NCBI GenBank assembly: GCA_030524285.1 | Contig: JAUNGQ010000007.1 | Coordinates: forward strand, 1-64,000 | Reading direction: 5' to 3' | DNA: 64,000 bases | Source: Eubacteriales bacterium | Lineage (GTDB): Bacteria; Bacillota; Clostridia; Oscillospirales; Butyricicoccaceae | Translations under genes and position numbers: made by a program | The notes under the pieces: model-generated | Told to the model about the DNA's origin: nothing | The model's input: the letters and a program-made list of their open reading frames with translations, nothing else | Databases searched by the model: none | In this document: one piece after another, positions 25,782 to 34,883 of the stretch | Numbering within the stretch: position 1 is the first letter of the stretch | Layout of the letters: each line of letters begins with the position of its first letter

Positions 25782-26504
25782 ATGAAGAAACTCCATGTAG
25801 ATCTCATGCATTTTAAAGCCCTGAATGACTGGGTTCGTGATTGTGAAGATTCCGAAATTTTTCTGGATAACCTCATCGGTCAGCGTTATGTTGCTGCCGG
25901 CTCACAGGGCAAAAACATTATTATTACCGGCACCCCGGGCAATGCACTGGGCTGTTATCTGGATGGCTCCAGCATTCTGGTCAACGGCAACGCCCAGGAT
26001 GCAACCGGTGATACCATGAACAGCGGTTCCATCATCATTGACGGCAATTGCGGTGATACCACCGGCTACGGTATGCGCGGTGGCATGATTCTGGTACGCG
26101 GTGACGCAGGCTATCGTGCCGGCATTCATATGAAGCAGTACAAAGATCATATTCCGGTACTGGTCATTGGTGGCAAGGCAGGCTCCTTCCTCGGTGAATA
26201 TCAGGCTGGCGGCGTGATTATCGTGCTTGGCAAGGGCTGTGACGGCAAGCAACCGACTGGCTTCTTCTGCGGTACTGGTATGCACGGCGGACGTATGTTC
26301 CTCCGCTGTGATGAAGCTCCTGATATTCCGATTCAGGTCAAGGCTGACGTTGCTACCGACGAAGACAAAGCTTCTATTCGGAAGTTTGTTGAGGAATACT
26401 GTGATAACTTCGGCGGCAGTGCAGATGACATTCTCAAGGAGAAGTTCTATGTGCTGACCCCAAATACGCACAGCCCATACGAGCGTATGTATACGTTTAA
26501 CTGA
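25782..26504 (+). CDS. Split glutamate synthase, GXGXG domain subunit
   Basis: The 240-residue protein is the stand-alone right-handed beta-helix domain normally found at the C-terminus of GltB. Repeating Gly motifs run from about residue 45 to 165 (GKNIIITG, GDTMNSGSIII, GYGMRGGMILV, GEYQAGGVIIVLG), and the domain ends in GTGMHGGRMFLR. In full-length enzymes this domain is structural and helps couple the two active sites. AGGGAAAGGACGAAGC precedes the ATG. It is the last gene of the operon, and a terminator-like hairpin with its own upstream TATAAT follows before glnA. Confidence 0.9.
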   Translation: MKKLHVDLMHFKALNDWVRDCEDSEIFLDNLIGQRYVAAGSQGKNIIITGTPGNALGCYLDGSSILVNGNAQDATGDTMNSGSIIIDGNCGDTTGYGMRGGMILVRGDAGYRAGIHMKQYKDHIPVLVIGGKAGSFLGEYQAGGVIIVLGKGCDGKQPTGFFCGTGMHGGRMFLRCDEAPDIPIQVKADVATDEDKASIRKFVEEYCDNFGGSADDILKEKFYVLTPNTHSPYERMYTFN

Positions 26505-26524
26505 TTTCTTTTCATTTGAATGTA

Positions 26525-26575
26525 TGATATAATGACGGACAGCAGGCATATACGCATCCTGCTGTCCGTTTGCAA
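26525..26575 (+). promoter_or_regulatory. Extended -10 promoter and terminator-like hairpin before glnA
   Basis: TGATATAAT (TATAAT at 26528-26533, with an extended -10 TG and only a weak TTTCTT -35) is followed at once by a perfect 12-bp stem (ACGGACAGCAGG / CCTGCTGTCCGT, 11-nt loop). A T-rich tail comes next. The hairpin can end the glt operon and also attenuate the glnA promoter. Confidence 0.6.
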
Positions 26576-26604
26576 TTTTTTATTTGGGAGCTTAGGAGGA
26601 TTTT

Positions 26605-27930
26605 ATGAACAATTATACATTCCGTGAGGTCATGCAGTATGTCTCAGAGAATGATGTGAAATTTATTCGTCTGGCGTTCTGTGATATCTTCGGCACGCAG
26701 AAAAACATTTCCATCATGCCTCGTGAACTGTCCCGTGCCTTTGAAGAAGGTATTTCCTTTGATGCCTCCTCTATCCGCGGCTTTATGAATATTGATCAAT
26801 CCGATCTGCTGCTGTTCCCCGATCCGGCTACGCTTTCCGTTCTGCCATGGCGTCCGTCGCATGGACGTGTGGTTCGCTTTTTCTGTGATATCAAATATCC
26901 GGACGGCACACCGTTTGAAGGGGATGGCAGACAGGTGCTGCGTAAGGCGCAGGAAGACCTGAAAAAGCTGGGTTATTCTGCAAAAATCGGCACAGAATGT
27001 GAATTTTATCTGTTAAAGCAGGATGAGGACGGCCTTCCAACCAAAACTCCGCATGATAATGCCTCGTACTTAGACATTGCGCCTCTGGATAAGGGAGAAA
27101 ATGTCCGCCGTGAAATCTGTCTGACACTGGAGGAAATGAACCTCCGCCCAGAGGCTTCCCATCACGAAACCGGGCCGGGCCAGAATGAAATTGATTTTGC
27201 ATATGATTCTGCAGTTACCGCTGCCGATAACCTGATTACCTTCCGCGGCGTTGTCAAAACACTGGCTTCTGTCAACGGCCTGTATGCATCCTTTATGCCC
27301 AAACTGTTCCGTGACCATCCGGGCAATGGTCTGCACATCAATCTGTCCCTGTTCCAGCATGGTGAAAATGTCTTCCGTGCTTCGGATGATGGCGAGCATT
27401 CCCTGATTGCAGAAAGCTTTATCATGGGCATCCTGACCCGCTGCTACGAAATCTCTGCATTTCTGGACCCGCTGGTCAATTCGTATGAACGTCTTGGTAC
27501 GTATGAAGCGCCGCGTTACATCACCTGGAGTCATCAAAACCGTTCTCAGCTGATTCGCATTCCGGCAGCACACGGCGTAAATCAGCGCATGGAGTTGCGC
27601 TCCCCAGACCCATGTGCCAATCCATATTTAGCCTTTTCCCTGTTGCTTCGTGCTGGTATGGAAGGTATCGAACGCGGTTTGAAGCTGTGCGATCCATGCA
27701 ATATGAATCTGTACGACGTTCCGTCCTCCATGGTTCGTGAATATGATTCCCTACCGAGCACCCTGATAGAAGCAGTCCGCGCCGCTAAAAAGAGCGAATT
27801 TGTCAAGCGCTCTCTCCCGGATAAAATTATTCAAGCTTATCTTTCCGCAAAAACCAGTGAATGGAATCGTTATTCCGATGCTTCAGACAAATCTGCAGTG
27901 ATTGACTCCCTCTATTTCCATTCGTACTAA
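26605..27930 (+). CDS. glnA: Glutamine synthetase type I (alpha)
   Basis: The 441-residue GS I assimilates ammonia into glutamine. It has the beta-grasp N-terminus (VKFIRLAFCDIFGTQKN, RGF near residue 57), the ATP/Glu catalytic motifs GTECEFYLL near 126, GPGQNEIDF near 191, NGLHINLS near 241, and RIPAAHGVNQRMELR near 315. The tail lacks the adenylylation-loop Tyr region of GS I-beta, as expected for Firmicutes enzymes that are feedback-inhibited instead. TTAGGAGGATT precedes the ATG. It sits between the split glutamate synthase genes and an ANTAR regulator. Together with GlnN it gives the cell two glutamine synthetases. Confidence 0.96.
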   Translation: MNNYTFREVMQYVSENDVKFIRLAFCDIFGTQKNISIMPRELSRAFEEGISFDASSIRGFMNIDQSDLLLFPDPATLSVLPWRPSHGRVVRFFCDIKYPDGTPFEGDGRQVLRKAQEDLKKLGYSAKIGTECEFYLLKQDEDGLPTKTPHDNASYLDIAPLDKGENVRREICLTLEEMNLRPEASHHETGPGQNEIDFAYDSAVTAADNLITFRGVVKTLASVNGLYASFMPKLFRDHPGNGLHINLSLFQHGENVFRASDDGEHSLIAESFIMGILTRCYEISAFLDPLVNSYERLGTYEAPRYITWSHQNRSQLIRIPAAHGVNQRMELRSPDPCANPYLAFSLLLRAGMEGIERGLKLCDPCNMNLYDVPSSMVREYDSLPSTLIEAVRAAKKSEFVKRSLPDKIIQAYLSAKTSEWNRYSDASDKSAVIDSLYFHSY

Positions 27931-28001
27931 CATGCGGAATTATGCTGGCAGCATCATTTCTGTCAGCTATCTGCCTACCGGTTGAAAGGGGAGGTATCAT
28001 T

Positions 28002-28574
28002 TTGGAGAATATTCTATTGATTACCGCATCAAAAAAAAGTGCAGATATGCTTCTAAATTTGCTTCAGTCGGGTCGATGGCAGCCTGCCCGCATTCTCATC
28101 GCTTCTTCCTGTAACGAAGCCCGCCGTCTCCTGATTGAGAACAATGTTGATCTAATCCTGATTAATACACCGCTTCCGGATGAATTTGGTCATGACTTTG
28201 CTGTCCACGCCTGTCAGAACACACTTGCCGGTGTTCTGATGCTTGTCAAGGCAGAGCTTGCTCCCTCTGTTTCTGAACGTGTCGAACAAGAGGGCGTGTT
28301 TGTTATAACAAAACCAATTTCCCGTCCAATATTCTATCAGTCTCTGCATCTGGTCAATTCTTCCCGTATGCGCGTATACACACTGCAAAAGGAAAACCGT
28401 AAATTGCGTCAGCGCATAGAAGATATGCGCGTGATCAACCGTGCGAAATGTCTTTTGATTGCAGAAAAACACATGAGCGAAGATGAAGCACATTCCTATA
28501 TTGAAAAGCAGGCGATGAACTACCGCCAAACCAGACGCGACATTGCAGAGGAAATTATCCGTTCATTCACATAA
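28002..28574 (+). CDS. ANTAR-domain antitermination regulator with degenerate receiver
   Basis: The 190-residue protein has an N-terminal receiver-like domain (1-115), a coiled linker (about 120-140) and a C-terminal ANTAR RNA-binding domain (133-188: INRAKCLLIAEKHMSEDEAH, then IEKQAMNYRQTRRDIAEEI). The receiver is degenerate: the phospho-acceptor Asp is Asn (N55 in LILINTPLP), and the acidic pair near residue 8 is Thr-Ala, though the Lys of TKP (K104) remains. Control by phosphorylation is therefore unlikely. The start is a TTG at 28002 behind GGGGAGG; an upstream ATG at 27942 has no ribosome site. An ANTAR protein (NitR) is encoded beside glnA in some Clostridium, so a nitrogen-regulatory role is likely. 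A terminator follows. Confidence 0.88.
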   Translation: MENILLITASKKSADMLLNLLQSGRWQPARILIASSCNEARRLLIENNVDLILINTPLPDEFGHDFAVHACQNTLAGVLMLVKAELAPSVSERVEQEGVFVITKPISRPIFYQSLHLVNSSRMRVYTLQKENRKLRQRIEDMRVINRAKCLLIAEKHMSEDEAHSYIEKQAMNYRQTRRDIAEEIIRSFT

Positions 28575-28582
28575 AATTACGT

Positions 28583-28620
28583 AAAACGGCAGAATTTCTT
28601 TTTGAAAGCCTGCCGTTTTT
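28583..28620 (+). terminator. Terminator after the ANTAR gene
   Basis: A 10-bp stem (AAAACGGCAG / CTGCCGTTTT) ends in TTTTT, 9 bp after the stop. Confidence 0.85.
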
Positions 28621-28732
28621 CCATTTTCCTTCCACCCCTTGTTTCCATGATTCCCCGTATGCTTCTATTGCCTCTGTATCCACCGGACAAATGAAATGGT
28701 CAATTTCCCCCGAAAGTTGTGATTTTACGCTC

Positions 28733-28761
28733 TTGCAATAGATGGTTATTCAAGGTATAAT
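28733..28761 (+). promoter_or_regulatory. Promoter of dapF-pyrG-dapL
   Basis: TTGCAA (28733-28738), 17 bp, TATAAT (28756-28761), about 70 bp before the dapF start. Confidence 0.7.
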
Positions 28762-28839
28762 TGATCTGAATGTATTTCATGCACCAAAACTGGTGCTGTT
28801 GTATCAAATTTTACAGTTTTTAGTTGAGGATGACACGCA

Positions 28840-29682
28840 ATGAAGCTGAATTTTACAAAAATGCATGGCTGTGGCAACGACTACATCTATTTTAACTGCT
28901 TTGAGCAGGAAGTTGTTGATCCAGAATCGCTTTCCATCCGCCTTTCTGACCGCCATTTCGGCATTGGCGGCGATGGCATCGTACTGATCTGCCCTTCTGA
29001 AACTGCAGATGCAAAAATGCGTATGTTCAATGCGGACGGCAGTGAGGGTAAAATGTGTGGCAACGCAACCCGCTGCATCGGCAAGTACATGTATGAGCAC
29101 GGAATGATTGACAAGCCGGAGATGACGCTGGAAACGCTCAGCGGAATCAAGCTGCTGAAAATACAGGTTGAAAACGGCAAGGTTGTCAGCGTGCGCGTGG
29201 ACATGGGCAAAGCTATTCTCAATCCGTCGGAAATCCCGACAAAATATGAAGGTGAAACAGCAGTGGCTGTGCCGCTCATCGTGGATGGCACAGAGTATGC
29301 AGTCACCTGCGTTTCGATGGGCAACCCACATTGTGTTGTATTTACCGATGCAGATGTCAACACCCTTGACCTTCCCCAAATCGGTCCGTCCTTCGAGAAC
29401 CACGTCATGTTCCCGGAGCGTATCAACACTGAATTTATCCGTGTCATCGACAATCATACCCTGCAGATGCGCGTTTGGGAACGTGGCAGCGGAGAAACGT
29501 GGGCCTGCGGCACCGGCGCATGTGCAGCTGCAGTTGCGGCTGTTCTGAACGGCTATTGCCCAAAGGGGGAAGAGATCACCATCCATCTGCGCGGCGGTGA
29601 TCTGACGATCTGTTATACCGATGAGGCAGTATTCCTCAGCGGTCCCGCAACCACAGTATTTGAAGGGAGCATAGAAATATGA
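28840..29682 (+). CDS. dapF: Diaminopimelate epimerase
   Basis: DapF interconverts LL- and meso-diaminopimelate for lysine and peptidoglycan. The 280-residue protein has the two active-site Cys motifs, [12 protein letters not shown] near residue 73 and ACGTGACA near 223. It also has the N-terminal [12 protein letters not shown] and the central [10 protein letters not shown]. The ATG is preceded by GAGGATGAC. The stop codon overlaps the pyrG start (ATGA), so the genes are coupled. With dapL two genes on, it forms the LL-aminotransferase variant of the lysine pathway. Confidence 0.96.
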   Translation: MKLNFTKMHGCGNDYIYFNCFEQEVVDPESLSIRLSDRHFGIGGDGIVLICPSETADAKMRMFNADGSEGKMCGNATRCIGKYMYEHGMIDKPEMTLETLSGIKLLKIQVENGKVVSVRVDMGKAILNPSEIPTKYEGETAVAVPLIVDGTEYAVTCVSMGNPHCVVFTDADVNTLDLPQIGPSFENHVMFPERINTEFIRVIDNHTLQMRVWERGSGETWACGTGACAAAVAAVLNGYCPKGEEITIHLRGGDLTICYTDEAVFLSGPATTVFEGSIEI

Positions 29683-31301
29683 CAAAGTATATCTTTGTAA
29701 CCGGCGGCGTTGTTTCCGGTCTTGGCAAGGGCATTACCGCAGCGTCTCTCGGCCGCCTTTTGAAGGCACGCGGTCTGAAAATCGCCGCACAGAAGCTTGA
29801 CCCATATATTAACGTTGACCCGGGTACTATGAGTCCGTTCCAGCATGGCGAGGTATATGTTACTGACGACGGCGCCGAAACCGATCTGGATCTCGGACAT
29901 TACGAACGCTTTATCGATGAGGATCTGAACAAGTTCTCCAATCTCACTACCGGTAAGGTTTACTGGAATGTACTGAACAAAGAACGTAAGGGTGACTATC
30001 TGGGCGAAACCGTACAGGTTATTCCACATATCACCGATGAAATCAAGTCCTTCATCTATTCGGTTGGCAAAAAGAGCAATGCTGACGTGGTTATTACCGA
30101 AATTGGCGGCACAACCGGTGACATCGAGTCCCAGCCGTTCCTTGAGGCAATCCGTCAGGTATCCACAGAGGTTGGACGCCGCAATTGTCTGTTTATCCAT
30201 GTTACGCTGGTGCCGTTTATCTCCGGCTCAGATGAACCGAAGTCCAAGCCGACACAGCATTCCGTCAAGGAGCTGCGCGGTCTGGGTATCCAGCCGGATA
30301 TGATCGTATGCCGTGTAGATCAGCCGCTGACCGATGATATCCGCCGCAAAATTTCCATGTTCTGTAATGTACAGGCGGACTGTGTCATTGAAAACCGCAC
30401 TGTGCCGGTCCTGTATCAGGCACCGCTGATGCTGGAGCAGAGCCATTTTTGTGATATTGTATGCCGTGAGCTGGCGCTTGCCTGCCGTAAGAGCGATATG
30501 AGCGAATGGTATGAAATGGTAGACCGTATTGACACCCGCAAGGGTACTGTCAAGATCGCTTTGGTAGGTAAGTATGTCCGTCTGCACGATGCTTACCTGT
30601 CCGTTGCAGAAGCATTGCAGCATGGTGGCTTTGAAAACGGTGTGAAGGTTGAAATCGACTGGGTGGATTCCGAGGAAATCAACGAGTCCTCTGTAGACAA
30701 GCTGTTGTCTGGTAGCGATGGTGTTATCCTGCCGGGCGGCTTCGGTCAGCGCGGTATTGAAGGCATGGTATGCGCAGCGAATTTCTGTCGTATCCGCAAT
30801 ATCCCGTACTTCGGCATCTGCCTCGGTATGCAGATCGCAGTTATTTCGTATGCACGTAATGTACTGAATTATAAGGATGCAAACTCCGGCGAATTTGCTC
30901 CGGAGAGCACCCATCGTGTGATTGACCTGATGGAAAGCCAGCAGGGTATTTCCAAAAAGGGCGGCACTATGCGTCTGGGCGCTTATCCATGTCAGATTCG
31001 TCCGGGCACACAGATGGCAGAAGCATATCAGGAAGATCGTATCTCCGAGCGCCATCGTCACCGTTACGAATTTAACAATCAGTTCCGTGAAGAAATTGAA
31101 CATGCGGGTATGGTGATTTCCGGTACCTCTCCATCCGGCGAGCTTGTTGAGACTGTAGAGATCCCGGGACACCCGTTCTATGTAGGCGTTCAATTCCATC
31201 CGGAATTCAAATCGCGTCCGAACCGCGCTCATCCGCTGTTCAAGGCGTTTATTGCAGCATCTAAGAAAAGGAGCAATGAAACCTATGAAAATGAATCATA
31301 A
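29679..31301 (+). CDS. pyrG: CTP synthase
   Basis: PyrG aminates UTP to CTP using glutamine and ATP. The 540-residue protein has the synthetase domain ([15 protein letters not shown] at the start, [18 protein letters not shown] near residue 47) and a C-terminal class I glutaminase. That glutaminase has FGICLGMQ near 380 (nucleophile Cys) and HPEFKSRP near 515 for the His-Glu pair. Length is normal. It overlaps dapF by four bases and dapL by 17 bases, so the three are one translational unit. It consumes glutamine made by the neighbouring synthetases. Confidence 0.97.
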   Translation: MTKYIFVTGGVVSGLGKGITAASLGRLLKARGLKIAAQKLDPYINVDPGTMSPFQHGEVYVTDDGAETDLDLGHYERFIDEDLNKFSNLTTGKVYWNVLNKERKGDYLGETVQVIPHITDEIKSFIYSVGKKSNADVVITEIGGTTGDIESQPFLEAIRQVSTEVGRRNCLFIHVTLVPFISGSDEPKSKPTQHSVKELRGLGIQPDMIVCRVDQPLTDDIRRKISMFCNVQADCVIENRTVPVLYQAPLMLEQSHFCDIVCRELALACRKSDMSEWYEMVDRIDTRKGTVKIALVGKYVRLHDAYLSVAEALQHGGFENGVKVEIDWVDSEEINESSVDKLLSGSDGVILPGGFGQRGIEGMVCAANFCRIRNIPYFGICLGMQIAVISYARNVLNYKDANSGEFAPESTHRVIDLMESQQGISKKGGTMRLGAYPCQIRPGTQMAEAYQEDRISERHRHRYEFNNQFREEIEHAGMVISGTSPSGELVETVEIPGHPFYVGVQFHPEFKSRPNRAHPLFKAFIAASKKRSNETYENES

Positions 31302-32463
31302 TTTCTCGAACATCGCGCAGAGTTATCTGTTCTCTACCATTGCGAAGAAGGTTGCAGATTATACCGCTGCTAATCCGGATAAGAAGGTAATCCGACTGGG
31401 CATTGGCGACGTTACCCTGCCGCTGCCGCAGGCCGCAGTGGATGCAATGCACGCTGCTGTTGATGAGCAGAGCAAGTCCAGCTCTTTCCGCGGCTATGGT
31501 CCGGAACAGGGCTATGACTTCCTGAAGGAATCCATTCAGGCTTACTATGCTACCCGTGATACCAAGCTGGAGCTGGATGAAATTTTCGTTTCCGATGGAG
31601 CCAAGTCTGATGTTGGTAATATTCTGGATCTGTTCGACAAGGACAACCTTGTTCTGGTTCCGGATCCGGTTTATCCTGTATATGTTGATACCAATGTTAT
31701 GGCTGGCCGTAAGATTACTTACATGAATGCAAATGAATCCAATGGCTTCCTGCCGCTGCCGGACCCGGAGGTAAAGGCTGATATCATCTACCTGTGCTCT
31801 CCGAACAATCCGACTGGAGCTGCATATGACCGTGCAGGTCTGAAAGCATGGGTTGACTATGCTCTGGCAAACGATGCTGTCATCCTGTATGACGCAGCAT
31901 ATGAATGCTTTGTCGCGGAGGATCTTCCGCGCAGCATTTATGAAATCGAAGGCGCAAAGGACTGTGCGATTGAGTTCTGTTCGTTCTCCAAGACCGCAGG
32001 CTTCACCGGCACTCGCTGCGGCTATACCATCGTTCCGCTTCAGTTGGAGCGCGAAGGTATGAACCTGAACAAGATGTGGCTGCGCCGTCAGACTACCAAG
32101 TTCAACGGCGTCGCTTATGTTGTTCAGCGCGGCGCTGCTGCTGTCTTCACCGAAGAAGGTATGAAACAGGTTCAGGCAAATCTGGATTATTACCGTGAAA
32201 ATGCCCGCATTCTGGCAGAAGCGATGGATGAACTGGGTATCTGGTATACTGGCGGTAAGAACTCCCCGTATATCTGGCTGAAGTGCCCGAACGGTATGGA
32301 GTCCTGGGAATTCTTTGATTACCTGCTGGAGAATGCCAATGTCGTTGGCACACCGGGCGCAGGCTTTGGTGAAAACGGCAAAAACTTTTTCCGTTTGACT
32401 GCGTTTGGTGATCGTGAAAATACCATTGAGGCCGTTGCACGCATCAAAAAGCTGCTTTCCTGA
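31285..32463 (+). CDS. dapL: LL-diaminopimelate aminotransferase
   Basis: DapL converts tetrahydrodipicolinate and glutamate directly to LL-diaminopimelate and 2-oxoglutarate, bypassing the succinylase or acetylase steps. The 392-residue fold-type I PLP enzyme has [10 protein letters not shown] near the start, [10 protein letters not shown] near 38, [11 protein letters not shown] near 172 and the PLP-Lys segment [14 protein letters not shown] near 233. The start at MKMNHNFS was chosen because relatives begin at this point (MKINENY-like) and AAAGGAGC lies at a usable distance. It overlaps the 3' end of pyrG. It is the last gene of the dapF unit. Confidence 0.95.
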   Translation: MKMNHNFSNIAQSYLFSTIAKKVADYTAANPDKKVIRLGIGDVTLPLPQAAVDAMHAAVDEQSKSSSFRGYGPEQGYDFLKESIQAYYATRDTKLELDEIFVSDGAKSDVGNILDLFDKDNLVLVPDPVYPVYVDTNVMAGRKITYMNANESNGFLPLPDPEVKADIIYLCSPNNPTGAAYDRAGLKAWVDYALANDAVILYDAAYECFVAEDLPRSIYEIEGAKDCAIEFCSFSKTAGFTGTRCGYTIVPLQLEREGMNLNKMWLRRQTTKFNGVAYVVQRGAAAVFTEEGMKQVQANLDYYRENARILAEAMDELGIWYTGGKNSPYIWLKCPNGMESWEFFDYLLENANVVGTPGAGFGENGKNFFRLTAFGDRENTIEAVARIKKLLS

Positions 32464-32522
32464 ACTTTTTTTAAATAAATAAACGTCTTCTAATTCGTTT
32501 TTTTGAAAATTATACATTTTCA

Positions 32523-32566
32523 CAAGGGGTGCTGCGGGTTATCCGCGGCATCCCTTGACTTTTTTG
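32523..32566 (+). terminator. Terminator of dapL, overlapping the next promoter
   Basis: CAAGGG..TGC..GCGG pairs with CCGC..GCA..CCCTTG (two internal mismatches), followed by a TTTTTT run. The 3' arm overlaps the -35 element of the LtaS-like gene promoter. Confidence 0.7.
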
Positions 32567-32583
32567 TAACCAAACGTTATAAT
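32555..32583 (+). promoter_or_regulatory. Promoter of the LtaS-like gene
   Basis: TTGACT (32555-32560), 17 bp, TATAAT (32578-32583). The spacer contains the T-tract of the preceding terminator. Confidence 0.7.
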
Positions 32584-32619
32584 AACCCTGTTTTAAGTCC
32601 AATGGAGGCGCTTTTTTAT

Positions 32620-34482
32620 ATGAAAAATAAGTTAAGCTCGTGTAAGAAGTTTTTTGCGTCCAATCTTCAGAATATCTTCTTTTATCTGACGCCTCTGGCG
32701 ACATTTATTGTAGTGGAGATTCTGGAATACGGTGGAACGGACAGTGAATGTCTGTGGCCAAATCAGCTTGCATTCTGGGTAAATATCATGTTCTATTATG
32801 GTATTTTTATGCTGTTCCGTGCCATTACCGGACGCCCCCGTTTTACGATCATTTTTGTCAACTTCGTTTTCCTCGTCTTTGGCATTTGCAACCATTATTC
32901 TATCCATATCCGCAACGAACCAATCGTTCCCTGGGACCTTTATGCTGTTGGCACAGCTGCCGAAGCGCTGAACGGCTTTACCTGGACCATTCCGGCTGAA
33001 GTCATTGCATGTTCCATTGGCTGTCTGATCTGGTGGATTATTACGATTAAATTCATACATTTCCCGAAACAGAAAATCCGCACACGCGCATGTAATCTTG
33101 CACTTTCGGCAGCAGTTCTTACTGGCTTTGTCCTGTTTGGTACCATCGGCAGCGGTAACTTTTATTTCAGTACCTGGCGTCAGGTCACTGCCAACCGCAA
33201 GAACGGTATGGCATTGAACTTTACTATCAATATGGACGCCCTGTTTGTGGAGGAACCTACCGACTATTCCAGAGAAACAGCATCTACTATCCTCTCCTCT
33301 GTTACGACAGAAGAGGTCAATACGGATGAAGAAACTGTCCAGCCGAATATCATTGCGATTATGGACGAAACCTTTGCTGACCTGTCCATTCTCGGTGATC
33401 TGGGACTGGAAAGTACCAACGACGTTATGCCGTTTGTGCATTCGCTCAGCGCACAGGAAAATACCATAACCGGTCAGCTGGTTGTCCCGGCTTTTGGCGG
33501 TGGCACCTGTAACTCGGAATATGAATTCCTGACCAGTAATTCTTACGCTTTCTTCAAAGGCGGCAGCTATCCAATGCTGCAATACATCCATGGGGCCTCT
33601 GACTCTATGGCTTCTGTTCTTGCAGAGCAGGGCTATAACACCGTTGGAATGCATCCATATTACGGCTCCGGCTGGAACCGTAAAAATGCATATCCGCTGC
33701 TCGGTTTTGAATCGTTTCTTGATATTGATGATTTTGATGAAGAAACGACGGAATATCTCCGCCGCTACGTCAGCGATAATTCTTCTTTTGATAAGGTTAT
33801 TGAGCTGTATGAAAAGAATAACGCAGAATCAGACGATCCGTTCTTCATGTTCAATGTAACCATGCAGAATCACTGCGGCTATGATACAACCTATGCAAAC
33901 TTCGAGGAGAATGTAGAATTTGAGTTTGATTCCCTTTATCCGTATACCAAACAGTACCTTTCTCTGATTCAAGAATCTGACCGTGCAATTGAGCGCCTGA
34001 TTACTTATTTCAGCGAGCAAGAGGAACCGACAATCGTTGTCCTGTTTGGCGATCATATGCCGTACATTGAAAATTCTTTCTATAATCATCTGACCAACGG
34101 TTCTCTCAAAACCGCGGCAGAAATCGAGTTGGATAAGCATACCGTCCCGTTCTTTATCTGGGCAAATTACGACATCAATGAAGAGGATTATTCCGATATT
34201 GGCCGCATCAGCGCTAACTATCTTGGCCCTCTGACGATGAATGTTGCCGGTGCACAGCTCAGCGATTATCAGGAATATGTCTACAGCCTGATGGATTCGT
34301 ACCCGGTTATTTCTTCTGTCGGCTGTATGAACAAGGATGGCGTATATGTCCCACTGGAAATGGCAGCTTCTGACTTGCATGATTACAAAATTGTTCAATA
34401 TAAAAATGTGTTCGATAATACTGATACATCAAAGCAGAAAGAGGATACCGGCAGCAGTTCAGGCTCCGGTAGCGGTGCATAA
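32620..34482 (+). CDS. LTA synthase-family membrane sulfatase
   Basis: The 620-residue protein has an N-terminal membrane domain of about five helices (residues 15-200) and an extracellular alkaline-phosphatase-superfamily sulfatase domain. It resembles LtaS, which polymerises glycerol phosphate onto a lipid anchor. Catalytic signatures are NIIAIMDETFADL (metal Glu, near 248), GGGTCNSEYEFLTS near 297 (nucleophile Thr), and FGDHMPYI near 485. The C-terminus is a short Ser/Gly tail. The start at MKNKLSS follows TGGAGG. No other teichoic acid gene is nearby, so the polymer made is uncertain; a phosphoglycerol transferase role is the alternative. Confidence 0.85.
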   Translation: MKNKLSSCKKFFASNLQNIFFYLTPLATFIVVEILEYGGTDSECLWPNQLAFWVNIMFYYGIFMLFRAITGRPRFTIIFVNFVFLVFGICNHYSIHIRNEPIVPWDLYAVGTAAEALNGFTWTIPAEVIACSIGCLIWWIITIKFIHFPKQKIRTRACNLALSAAVLTGFVLFGTIGSGNFYFSTWRQVTANRKNGMALNFTINMDALFVEEPTDYSRETASTILSSVTTEEVNTDEETVQPNIIAIMDETFADLSILGDLGLESTNDVMPFVHSLSAQENTITGQLVVPAFGGGTCNSEYEFLTSNSYAFFKGGSYPMLQYIHGASDSMASVLAEQGYNTVGMHPYYGSGWNRKNAYPLLGFESFLDIDDFDEETTEYLRRYVSDNSSFDKVIELYEKNNAESDDPFFMFNVTMQNHCGYDTTYANFEENVEFEFDSLYPYTKQYLSLIQESDRAIERLITYFSEQEEPTIVVLFGDHMPYIENSFYNHLTNGSLKTAAEIELDKHTVPFFIWANYDINEEDYSDIGRISANYLGPLTMNVAGAQLSDYQEYVYSLMDSYPVISSVGCMNKDGVYVPLEMAASDLHDYKIVQYKNVFDNTDTSKQKEDTGSSSGSGSGA

Positions 34483-34495
34483 ATAATAACACGAA

Positions 34496-34527
34496 AAAAA
34501 GGATGGCAGATTTTTGCCATCCTTTTT
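34496..34527. terminator. Terminator of the LtaS-like gene
   Basis: A perfect 13-bp stem (AAAAAGGATGGCA / TGCCATCCTTTTT) lies 13 bp after the stop. It can act on both strands. Confidence 0.88.
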
Positions 34528-34577
34528 ATATGCCCTGATTCCGCAAAAGGCTGGAGATTACAGCATTTTATCCTCAG

Positions 34578-34790
34578 CTATACCTGACTACGAAGACGGG
34601 CGTTTTCATTTTCCTTTTCAATTAAATCATCCATCAGCCGCATAATGCGGTTTTTATAATAATCGGACAGCTTCTGTACCAACTCACAGGTCTGTTCCCG
34701 ATCATATCCGCCAAACAGCGTTGTTGGTATAGCAAGCTTCATGCTGCCATCCTCATCATATAAAATATAATTTCGAACAGAATCTTCCAT
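34578..34790 (-). CDS. Small acidic protein of unknown function
   Basis: I do not recognise this 70-residue protein. It starts MEDSVRNYILYDEDGSMKL and ends in a predicted amphipathic coiled-coil helix (about residues 30-68, with DYYKNRIMRLMDDLIEKENENARL). AAAGGAG lies nine bases before the ATG, which favours this start over an ATG 15 codons earlier. The coiled-coil tail suggests dimerisation or binding to a partner. It is transcribed away from the LtaS-like gene and has no clear operon partner. Confidence 0.6.
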   Translation of the reverse strand: MEDSVRNYILYDEDGSMKLAIPTTLFGGYDREQTCELVQKLSDYYKNRIMRLMDDLIEKENENARLRSQV

Positions 34791-34883
34791 ACTGTTATAC
34801 TCCTTTCCTGCTATCTGTATGTAGTATACCAACAACAGGTAAAATCACGCAGCGCCACACTGTAAAATCTGTATCAAGCTATG

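Noticed and set aside
20963-26575. ANTAR-target RNA motif (paired hairpins with A1/G4 hexanucleotide loops) in the nitrogen gene leaders
   Set aside because: I looked in the glnN, glt and glnA leaders. Single strong hairpins are present, but I could not place two hairpins with the required loop bases.
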